7,649 bases of DNA from Actinomycetes bacterium (GTDB taxonomy: Bacteria; Actinomycetota; Acidimicrobiia; Acidimicrobiales; Acidimicrobiaceae): NCBI GenBank assembly GCA_021823385.1, contig JAKAOC010000098.1, positions 1 through 7,649 of the forward strand, given 5' to 3'. Position 1 is the first letter of the stretch, and each line of letters starts with the position of its first letter. Shown in pieces: positions 1-5,529 of this stretch. Under the pieces are notes generated by a model. That model did no database searches. It saw only the letters and a list, made by a program, of their open reading frames with translations, and was not told the DNA's origin. The position numbers and the translations under genes are program-made.

Positions 1-1139
1 TAGCGGACTGATAGCGCATCGCCGATCGCCTCTCCTACGGCGTCTACCTCCACCAGGAATCCGTCGTGGCCCACCTCGCTGTCGATGACTCGGGCCGGCC
101 TGCGACCGGGCAGCATCGAGGCAAGCTCGTATTGCTGGGCGAGGGGATAGAGGCGGTCGGAGGAGATACCGACCACGGTGACGTCCGCCTCCACCTTCGA
201 GAGCGCAGCGCGGATTCCGTCTCGGCCGCGCCCCACGTCGTGATGGTTCATGGCCGTGCTCAGCGTGATGTAGGAGTTAGGGTCGAAGCGCCGGGCCAGC
301 TTGTCGCCGTGGTGGTCCAGGTAGGACTGGATCGCGTAACGGCCACCTGCCAGCGGGTCCTCGCCGTCCTGGTGGGAGCGGCCGAAGCGCCGCTCCATCT
401 CTTCGGAGCTGCGGTAGCTCAGCTGCCCGATCCCACGCGCGATGGCCATGCCCTCCCAGGGACCGGTCGCCAGCCCGTAGTAGTCGCCTCCCGCAAAGTT
501 GGGATCCAGCCGGATCGCGCGGGTCTGTAGCGAGCAGAGTGCTATCTGTTCTGCGGAGGCGGCGGCGCCAACGGCCAGAGCGACGACCCGCTCAACGCGG
601 GAGGGGTGCGAAACCACCCACTCCAGCGCCCGCATGCCTCCCATCGAGCCGCCGATGACAGCCGCCCAGGTGCGGATGCCGAGCACATCCGCAAGCCGCC
701 TCTCGGCGGCCACCTGGTCGCGGATGGTTATGGCCGGGAACCTCGATCCATACGGCCTGCCATCGGGCGCGACCGACGACGGACCGGTCGTGCCACGACA
801 GCCGCCCAGCACGTTGGGGCAGACCACATACCAGCGCTCGGTATCGATGGCCGCGCCCGGTCCGATCAAGCCCTCCCACCAGCCCGGGGAGCGGTGGGCG
901 TCGCCTTGGGCGGCATGGGAGTCGCCTGTCAAGGCGTGCAACACCAGCACCGCGTTGGTCCCGGACGCGTTCAGGCGCCCCCAGGTCTCGAAGGCCACCT
1001 CGACCGGTCCGAGCGCCGCCCCTGACTCGGTCACGAACTCCTGGTCGGCAAAGGCGCGGAGGAAGCGGCGACCGTCTCCCGGATCGCCGCTTTCCCGAAC
1101 TCGCGCCCTGACCGCGGTATCAGTCACCCTTGGCGGCAC
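1..1139 (-). CDS. metX: Homoserine O-acyltransferase (MetX, probably acetyl-), cut at or just before its stop codon
   Basis: MetX transfers an acyl group, usually acetyl from acetyl-CoA, to the hydroxyl of L-homoserine. This activates it for sulfhydrylation in cytoplasmic methionine synthesis. The translated minus strand gives an alpha/beta-hydrolase-fold protein with no internal stop. The GGCRGTTGPSS signature lies near residues 112-122. The nucleophile elbow GGSMGG carries Ser165. Asp328 (in GISSDRLYPL) and His358 (in VGHDGF) complete the triad. I chose GTG at 1139-1137 because GGAGG (1153-1149) lies 9 nt upstream. A second GTG at 1127 would be four codons shorter and has no well-spaced ribosome site. 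The protein is 379 codons to the edge, the usual family length. The next two bases are TA, so the stop is probably completed by the first unseen base. It overlaps metY by 20 nt, which suggests coupled translation. Acetyl versus succinyl specificity cannot be settled here. Confidence 0.95.
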   Translation of the reverse strand, partial: MPPRVTDTAVRARVRESGDPGDGRRFLRAFADQEFVTESGAALGPVEVAFETWGRLNASGTNAVLVLHALTGDSHAAQGDAHRSPGWWEGLIGPGAAIDTERWYVVCPNVLGGCRGTTGPSSVAPDGRPYGSRFPAITIRDQVAAERRLADVLGIRTWAAVIGGSMGGMRALEWVVSHPSRVERVVALAVGAAASAEQIALCSLQTRAIRLDPNFAGGDYYGLATGPWEGMAIARGIGQLSYRSSEEMERRFGRSHQDGEDPLAGGRYAIQSYLDHHGDKLARRFDPNSYITLSTAMNHHDVGRGRDGIRAALSKVEADVTVVGISSDRLYPLAQQYELASMLPGRRPARVIDSEVGHDGFLVEVDAVGEAIGDALSVR

Positions 1140-2418
1140 GGAAGCCGGCCTCCAGGTCGCCCAGGATGTCGTCCAGTGTCTCCAGCCCGATGGAGAGCCT
1201 GATCAAGTCGGGCGTTACGCCCGTGGAGCGCTGGTCCTCCTCGGATAGCTGGGCATGGGTGGTGGACGCCGGATGGATCGCCAGGCTGCGCACGTCCCCG
1301 ATGTTGGCCAGGTGACTGAAGAGCTCAAGGCCCTCGATGAAGCGTCGGCCCGCCTCCGCGCCGCCCTTGATGCCGAATGCGAGTATCGCCCCAGCGCCAC
1401 GCGGCAGGTATCGAGCCTGCCGGGCATGCCAAGGACTGGAGGTCAGGCCGGCATAGGAGACCCAGGCCACCTCGTCACGACCCTCGAGCCACGCCGCTAC
1501 CGCCTGCGCGTTCTGCACGTGCCGCTCCATACGCAGCGAGAGGGTCTCCACCCCCTGCAGGAAGAGGAAGGAGTTGAAGGGGGTGGTGGCGGCGCCGATG
1601 TCGCGCATGTACTGCAGGCGGGCCTTGAGAACGAAGCGGGCCTGGAACAACGGCTCGGGAAGCTGGGAGAACACCAGACCGTGATAGCTCGGGTCGGGCT
1701 CGGTGAAGGCCGGGAAACGCCCGCTCCCTTCATAGTCAAAGGTGCCGCCGTCGACGATGACACCCCCAATCGAGGTTCCGTGGCCGCCAATGAACTTGGT
1801 GGCCGAGTGGATGACGATGTCCGCACCGTAACGCAGCGGCTGGGCGAGGTAGGGGGTCGCGAGGGTGTTGTCGATCACCAGTGGTATGCCGTGCGCGTGC
1901 GCGACGGCGGCAACCGCCTCGAAGTCGAGGATGTCGCCCTTGGGGTTGCCGATCGTTTCCGCGTAGAAGGCCCTGGTCTCAGGGCGGATAGCCGCCTCCC
2001 AGGCCGTCAGGTCGTCAGGATCGTCGATGAAGGTGGTCGTGATCCCGAGCTTGGGAAGCGTGTTGCGGAGCAGGTTGTAGGTCCCGCCGTAAAGGGAGGC
2101 CGCCGCCACGATATGACCCCCGCCCTCGGCAAGGTTGAGAAAGGTCAGCGTCTCGGCCGCCTGGCCGCTTGAAGTGGCAAGCGCCCCCACTCCGCCCTCC
2201 AGGGCGGCGATCCGCTCTTCGAAGACCGCCTGGGTAGGGTTCATGATCCGGCTGTAGATGTTCCCCGGCTCCGACAGGTCGAAGAGTGCCGCGGCATGGG
2301 CCGTGTCGCGGAAGGCGAAGCTGGAGGTCTGGTAGATGGGAGTGGCGCGGGCACCCGTCACCGGGTCGGGGGCGGCGCCGGCATGAATCTGTCGTGTCTC
2401 GAATCCCCACTGGGACAT
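1120..2418 (-). CDS. metY: O-acetylhomoserine sulfhydrylase (MetY), PLP-dependent
   Basis: MetY is a cytoplasmic PLP enzyme of the Cys/Met metabolism family that condenses O-acylhomoserine with sulfide to give homocysteine. The 432-residue protein begins MSQWGFETRQIHAG, the typical family opening. It contains TPIYQTSSF (26-34), the phosphate-binding YSRIMNPT (55-62), SSGQAA (83-88), the cofactor-ring Asp in VIDNT (181-185) and the Schiff-base Lys208 in SATKFIGGHG. The length and the N-terminal HAG..PDP motif favour sulfhydrylase over cystathionine synthase or lyase. The open frame extends upstream to 2622, but that part has no family similarity and lies in the regulatory leader. The ATG at 2418 has AGGAG (2433-2429) 10 nt upstream. 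metX starts inside its 3' end, so the two genes form an operon for direct sulfhydrylation under the SAM-IV-like riboswitch at 2750-2636. Confidence 0.96.
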   Translation of the reverse strand: MSQWGFETRQIHAGAAPDPVTGARATPIYQTSSFAFRDTAHAAALFDLSEPGNIYSRIMNPTQAVFEERIAALEGGVGALATSSGQAAETLTFLNLAEGGGHIVAAASLYGGTYNLLRNTLPKLGITTTFIDDPDDLTAWEAAIRPETRAFYAETIGNPKGDILDFEAVAAVAHAHGIPLVIDNTLATPYLAQPLRYGADIVIHSATKFIGGHGTSIGGVIVDGGTFDYEGSGRFPAFTEPDPSYHGLVFSQLPEPLFQARFVLKARLQYMRDIGAATTPFNSFLFLQGVETLSLRMERHVQNAQAVAAWLEGRDEVAWVSYAGLTSSPWHARQARYLPRGAGAILAFGIKGGAEAGRRFIEGLELFSHLANIGDVRSLAIHPASTTHAQLSEEDQRSTGVTPDLIRLSIGLETLDDILGDLEAGFRAAKGD

Positions 2419-2428
2419 ATCGGTATCT

Positions 2429-2433
2429 CTCCT
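2429..2433 (-). promoter_or_regulatory. Shine-Dalgarno site of metY
   Basis: AGGAG on the minus strand, 10 nt before the ATG at 2418. It decides the start, because the frame stays open for another 68 codons upstream without resembling MetY. A small hairpin (TCGGCC/GGCCGA, about 2461-2446) lies just upstream but does not cover the site. Confidence 0.7.
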
Positions 2434-2522
2434 GGCTCGAAGCGTCGGCCGATGGGCCGAAAAATGGCAAGGCAATGCCTCTGAAGCTGCTGTTGAAGGT
2501 TTGGGTGTGGGAGGCGCCCGGC

Positions 2523-2545
2523 GGCGTGCGCGCGAGGCACACGCC
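2523..2545 (-). other. Strong hairpin in the metY leader
   Basis: On the minus strand GGCGTGTGC (2545-2537) pairs with GCGCACGCC (2531-2523) over nine pairs, one of them U-G, around a 5-nt loop. No U-tract follows, so it is not a standard intrinsic terminator. It lies between the riboswitch aptamer and metY and could be part of the expression platform or only mRNA structure. The base pairing is seen; any role is inferred. Confidence 0.35.
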
Positions 2546-2569
2546 TGCAAGGGCTTGGGTGGCTTTGTG

Positions 2570-2590
2570 TCAGCCGGACATTCGCGCCAT
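2570..2590 (-). CDS. Possible six-codon leader ORF (MARMSG) in the metY leader
   Basis: ATG at 2590-2588 opens a frame encoding MARMSG and ends at TGA (2572-2570). It is preceded by AGGAGG (2600-2595) with a 4-nt spacer, so the ribosome site is strong but placed rather close. The frame differs from metY. It lies about 45 nt after the riboswitch aptamer and about 150 nt before the metY start. Two of its six codons are Met. It may be a translated leader peptide affecting transcription or mRNA stability, or a chance ATG in a GC-rich leader. Peptides this short cannot be confirmed from one sequence. Confidence 0.3.
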   Translation of the reverse strand: MARMSG

Positions 2591-2618
2591 CGGTCCTCCT
2601 CGGTCGAGAGGGACACCG
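2591..2618 (-). promoter_or_regulatory. Hairpin that could cover the ribosome site of the leader ORF
   Basis: On the minus strand GTCC (2614-2611) can pair with GGAC (2596-2593), and CTC (2610-2608) with GAG (2601-2599), leaving a 2-nt bulge. Alternatively CGGT (2618-2615) pairs with ACCG (2594-2591), which closes the hairpin just before the ATG at 2590. Either fold places AGGAGG (2600-2595) largely in a stem. The pairing was worked out by eye; a regulatory role is inference. Confidence 0.3.
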
Positions 2619-2635
2619 GCACTTTGGCGCCGAGA

Positions 2636-2750
2636 GTCCCGCCTTGCCCGCCGGTTGCGGCAGGCCAGCTCTTCCTCCGGGGGCACCGTCTTGCGGGAGC
2701 GGTTGCCGGCTCGCCATGCCGGAGGGCTTAGGGCGAGCATCTTGAGCCAA
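2636..2750 (-). promoter_or_regulatory. SAM-IV-like S-adenosylmethionine riboswitch aptamer upstream of metYX
   Basis: Read on the minus strand. P1: TTGGCTC (2750-2744) with GAGCTGG (2671-2665), including wobbles. P2: GCTCGCC (2738-2732) with GGCGAGC (2715-2709), seven perfect pairs. The conserved CGGCAACC follows (2708-2701). P3: ACCG (2703-2700) with CGGT (2688-2685), leading into GGTGCC. Pseudoknot 1: P2-loop CTCCGG (2724-2719) with CCGGAG (2680-2675). P5 abuts P1: GCCTGCCG (2665-2658) with CGGCGGGC (2653-2646), loop CAAC. Pseudoknot 2: P3-loop TCCCGC (2698-2693) with GCGGGA (2642-2637). The GGCAACC...GGTGCC core is shared by SAM-I and SAM-IV. The lack of a P4 hairpin before the P1 3' strand, plus P5 and pseudoknot 2, matches SAM-IV as I recall it. 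Its position before methionine-synthesis genes fits SAM-dependent repression. Confidence 0.88.
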
Positions 2751-2755
2751 GAAAC

Positions 2756-2796
2756 ATACTAGCGGGAAATGTCCCGATTGGTCCGGAAGATCCGGA
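2756..2796 (-). promoter_or_regulatory. Candidate metYX promoter with inverted repeat
   Basis: On the minus strand TAGTAT (2761-2756) matches the -10 consensus at four of six positions. It would start transcription near 2749, almost exactly at the 5' end of riboswitch helix P1. No convincing -35 is visible. Upstream of the -10 lie a perfect inverted repeat, CGGGA/TCCCG with a 4-nt spacer (2763-2776), and two palindromic TCCGGA hexamers 9 nt apart (2782-2787 and 2791-2796). These could be operator sites. Support for the promoter is mainly positional. Confidence 0.4.
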
Positions 2797-2805
2797 TCAC
2801 GTCAT

Positions 2806-2840
2806 AAAAGAAGGGGGGCGTCTTGGTGACACCCCCCTTC
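2806..2840 (-). terminator. Intrinsic terminator of the DEAD-box helicase gene
   Basis: On the minus strand GAAGGGGGG (2840-2832) pairs perfectly with CCCCCCTTC (2818-2810), nine pairs around a 13-nt loop, followed directly by TTTTAT (2809-2804). It begins 18 nt after the helicase stop. A smaller hairpin, AAGCG/CGCTT with an AAA loop (2855-2843), lies between stop and terminator. It separates helicase transcription from the metYX leader. Confidence 0.85.
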
Positions 2841-2858
2841 CGAAGCGTTTCGCTTGGT

Positions 2859-4145
2859 TTAGCGGACCTTGTAGCGGGCGCTGGAGCCCCCACTGCGACG
2901 ACCGCGCTGCCCCCACTGCGACGAACCCGTTCGCCTCGGCGGCGCATACGAACTCTCGCTCCTGCGCTCAGGCACTTCGTAAGGCTGGGCGGAGTACTCC
3001 TCCCCGCGGGAGATGCCGGCCAGAGCGGGCGCACCAAGGGCGGCCTGGACGATGCCGGTGTCGAGACCGACCACCTTCTGCATCCGCACGACTTCGCGCG
3101 CCTGATGGCGCGGAACCAGCGTCGCCACCACGCCCTGCGCGCCACCGCGGGCGGTCCGACCCGAGCGGTGCAGGTAAGCCTTGTGGTCCTCCGGGACGTC
3201 GTAATGAACGACCAGGTCCAAACCCAGAACGTCCAAGCCGCGCGCGGCGACGTCCGTGGCCACCAGGACCGCGGTCTTGCCGATGGAGAACCTGTGCAGC
3301 GCACGCTCGCGTGCCGACTGGCGGAGTCCTCCGTAGAAAGCCTCGGCGTCCACTCCGAGACCGCGCAAGCGCTCCGCGACACGCTCAGCGCTGTCGCGAG
3401 TGCGCACGAAGACGAGCGTCCTCTCGGCTCCCGAGGACATCCTCTCGACGTAGTCGAGGCGCTCGGCCGGGTCCACAAGGAGGAAATGGTGAGTCATGGT
3501 GGCGACGGTCGGCTGATCCTCGGGCACGGCGTGGGTCACGGGATCCACCATGTGCCTGCGAACCAGAACGGTCACGTCCGCGTCGAGCGTAGCGGAGAAG
3601 AGCATGGTGTGGCGGGAATCTCCGGTGCCGGCGAGAATCTTGTTGACCTGCGGGACAAAGCCCATGTCAGCCATGCGGTCGGCCTCGTCGACAACGACCA
3701 TGTCCACCTCGGACAGGTCGATCAGGCGGCGCTCCATCAGGTCGATCATGCGACCGGGGGTTGCCACCGCGATGTCCACGCCCCGCTTGAGGCTCTTGGC
3801 CTGGCGATCCATGGACGAGCCACCGTAGAAGACGTCGACCCGTGCCAGCTTGGTGGCCACTTGGCCGAGAACCTCGGCAACCTGCTTGGCGAGTTCACGC
3901 GTCGGCACAAGCACGAGCGCAGTCGGTTGGGAGGGCCTGGCACGGCGAACGTTCTGCACCATCGGCACGCCGAAGGCGAGAGTCTTGCCGGAGCCGGTCC
4001 CCGCCTTGCCGCAGATATCCCGGCCCGCCAAGGCATCCGCCAGCGTCAGGGCCTGGATGGGCGTAGGAGAGGTGATTCCGTTGGCCGCCAGGTTGCGGCA
4101 AATGCGGGCGTCAACGCCCAGAGAGGCAAATGTAATTTCGGGCAA
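2859..4145 (-). CDS. DEAD-box ATP-dependent RNA helicase (RhlE-like)
   Basis: An ATP-dependent RNA helicase of superfamily 2, expected to unwind short RNA duplexes in ribosome assembly or mRNA turnover. The 428-residue protein shows the motif series: Q motif (F6, Q31), motif I GKAGTGSGKT (46-55), Ia PTRELA (81-86), TPGR (129-132), motif II DEAD (153-156), SAT (184-186), motif IV LVFVRT (244-249), motif V ATDVAARGLD (296-305) and motif VI HRSGRTARGG (326-335). After the RecA2 domain comes a basic Arg/Ser/Gly-rich tail (about 370-428), a common RNA-binding extension. The start is TTG (4145-4143): AAGGA sits 9 to 10 nt upstream, and an in-frame TAA about 30 nt upstream leaves no alternative. A terminator follows. 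The exact subfamily (RhlE, CsdA or other) cannot be fixed by eye. Confidence 0.97.
   Translation of the reverse strand: MPEITFASLGVDARICRNLAANGITSPTPIQALTLADALAGRDICGKAGTGSGKTLAFGVPMVQNVRRARPSQPTALVLVPTRELAKQVAEVLGQVATKLARVDVFYGGSSMDRQAKSLKRGVDIAVATPGRMIDLMERRLIDLSEVDMVVVDEADRMADMGFVPQVNKILAGTGDSRHTMLFSATLDADVTVLVRRHMVDPVTHAVPEDQPTVATMTHHFLLVDPAERLDYVERMSSGAERTLVFVRTRDSAERVAERLRGLGVDAEAFYGGLRQSARERALHRFSIGKTAVLVATDVAARGLDVLGLDLVVHYDVPEDHKAYLHRSGRTARGGAQGVVATLVPRHQAREVVRMQKVVGLDTGIVQAALGAPALAGISRGEEYSAQPYEVPERRSESSYAPPRRTGSSQWGQRGRRSGGSSARYKVR
2886..2924. repeat. 16-bp direct repeat in the helicase tail
   Basis: GCCCCCACTGCGACGA occurs at 2886-2901 and again at 2909-2924. The 23-bp offset is not a multiple of three, so the copies are read in different frames: the minus-strand gene reads one as SSQWG and the other within GRRSGG. 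It looks like a short local duplication in the low-complexity C-terminal tail. Confidence 0.6.
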
Positions 4146-4238
4146 AGTCGTGTTTCCTTGAAGTCGTCTTGATAGTTAAGGGCAAACCCTCAGGTCTCCC
4201 GGATTCGACTTGCAAGGAGTTGGAAGGTCTTCTGCGAA

Positions 4239-4265
4239 CTTATAGGCCGCAGGCGCCAGTAACAA
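4239..4265 (-). promoter_or_regulatory. Weak candidate promoter for the helicase gene
   Basis: On the minus strand TATAAG (4244-4239) resembles a -10 box, and TTGTTA (4265-4260) is a possible -35 at a short 15-nt spacing. Transcription would start about 85 to 90 nt before the TTG codon, leaving a moderate leader. The 153-nt gap (4146-4298) holds no other clear feature. I saw no good terminator for the upstream membrane-protein gene, only a short GCCGT/ACGGC hairpin just after its stop with no T-tract, so read-through is possible. Confidence 0.25.
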
Positions 4266-4298
4266 GCTAGTCGGAGCACAGCCGTCTCACGGCGGCCC

Positions 4299-5492
4299 TC
4301 AGATGAATAAGACCAATTGAGCGGCGGAGACAAGCCAGACGACGGCGATCGGAGACCATCGCGCCAGATCGAGCCGTGGCGCGCGATACAAAATGAGCCA
4401 CCCCAAAAGCCAGAGCTGATCCAGGCTGCGCAGGTCGGCGTTCCCGGTCCATTCGCCTCCGGCCAGGCTGACCATCAGGGCCAGGGTGGCGACCAAGCCG
4501 AACTTGATCCAAAGCGGTGCCCTTGAGCGGCCCAACACGACGAGTGACGTCACCACGACCAAGCAGAGACCCACCAGCTGGAGGAACCAGAGCAGATTCG
4601 CGGTCTCCAGCGGAGATGCGAGGCGATCGAGGACGGACGTGACCATCTGCCCGAACGGGAACCCCAGGTTGGACTCGGCGAAGCCGGCCAGTACGAAGTG
4701 GCCGGCCTGAGAGCGCACGACCGCCTGCCAGGCCGCAAAAACGACCGTCGGAACCGCCGCGGCAAGGAAGATCCCGCCCTGGCTCCCCTCGCCTCGCTGA
4801 CGCAACCACCCATACAGCCACGAGATCCCGATGGCCATTACCACGAGCGTGCCGGTCTCCCGGGTAAGGACCGTCGCCGAAAGCGAAAGCGCCGAGAACA
4901 GGTATCTCCTGCGCTCCAAGAGATAAAGCCCGAGCACCAGCGTGAAAGCAGCCAGCGGCTCGGTGAGATCTCGGCCAAGGCTGAATGCGTAGCCCGGATA
5001 GAGAGCGGTGAGCAGCCCGAAGAAGGGATGCTTGCCTGAGGCGACGGCGAACCTGGCCAGGATCCAACCGAGCCCGGCCAAGGCGGCCAGGTTCACGAGG
5101 GGAAGCACGTAGAGAAGCAGGTGGGCCGAGCCAAAGGACAGGAGCCATGCGACCAGGGGATAGCCGATCCTTTGCAAGCGGAAGGCACCGTCCAAGGTCA
5201 CACCGAGCGCGTGCGGGGCGAAATTGAAGGGCGCCATGGCGATGCGAAAGTAGAACTGCCCGTCGTAGCCGCTCCCGGCAACCACCGGCAGGTGCACCGG
5301 CACCTGCGATCCGGTGACGAAGTTGCTTCCGGCCACCACCAAGGCGCCGATGTCCCCATGAGCGGCCACCGCCAAGCGGGCGATCAAGTAGACGAGGTTC
5401 ACCGCCGCGGCGGCCAAGCCGACCCGTCGCGGCGTCAATCCCTCCGATGCCCGAATCCAGCGCCGCGAGGCGCTCGCGATAGCTGTCGTCAT
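4299..5492 (-). CDS. Polytopic membrane protein resembling GT-C glycosyltransferases
   Basis: The 397-residue product is strongly hydrophobic, with roughly nine to eleven potential transmembrane segments, the first at about 24-44 and the last at the extreme C-terminus. Between the first two lies a probable extracytoplasmic loop with GYDGQFYFR (75-83) and RLQRIGYPL (105-113). This is the type of acidic, aromatic loop seen in GT-C or GT39-like glycosyltransferases, where an Asp (here perhaps Asp77) is catalytic. GRDLTEPLAA (173-182) and LTRET (209-213) also recall that superfamily. If correct, it would use a lipid-linked sugar at the membrane, but donor and acceptor are unknown. ATG at 5492 is chosen because the frame upstream overlaps the peptidase gene in nonsense sequence; its GGAG is only 2 nt away, so initiation looks weak. 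It lies 37 nt after the peptidase stop, consistent with an operon. Confidence 0.85.
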   Translation of the reverse strand: MTTAIASASRRWIRASEGLTPRRVGLAAAAVNLVYLIARLAVAAHGDIGALVVAGSNFVTGSQVPVHLPVVAGSGYDGQFYFRIAMAPFNFAPHALGVTLDGAFRLQRIGYPLVAWLLSFGSAHLLLYVLPLVNLAALAGLGWILARFAVASGKHPFFGLLTALYPGYAFSLGRDLTEPLAAFTLVLGLYLLERRRYLFSALSLSATVLTRETGTLVVMAIGISWLYGWLRQRGEGSQGGIFLAAAVPTVVFAAWQAVVRSQAGHFVLAGFAESNLGFPFGQMVTSVLDRLASPLETANLLWFLQLVGLCLVVVTSLVVLGRSRAPLWIKFGLVATLALMVSLAGGEWTGNADLRSLDQLWLLGWLILYRAPRLDLARWSPIAVVWLVSAAQLVLFI

Positions 5493-5529
5493 GTCTCCAG
5501 GAACAGGTGAGGCCTCTCGGATCGCGCTT

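Noticed and set aside
66..1248. Plus-strand frames opposite metX, and a minus-strand frame at 592-879 in another phase
   Set aside because: All overlap the continuous MetX frame, whose catalytic Ser, Asp and His were located; these frames encode nothing recognisable.
1255..2172. A 305-codon plus-strand open frame opposite metY
   Set aside because: It is antisense to conserved metY coding sequence, with a low-complexity, His/Gly/Arg-rich translation and no family resemblance.
2419..2622. N-terminal extension of MetY back to 2622
   Set aside because: The added residues have no family similarity and lie between the riboswitch and a well-placed Shine-Dalgarno for the ATG at 2418.
2646..2665. 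GC-rich hairpin after P1 as an intrinsic terminator
   Set aside because: No U-tract follows; its position and the pseudoknot partner after it fit the P5 helix of a SAM-IV-type aptamer better.
2823..4172. A 449-codon plus-strand open frame opposite the entire helicase gene
   Set aside because: It is antisense to a gene with a complete DEAD-box motif set, its translation has no recognisable domain, and long antisense frames are common in GC-rich DNA.
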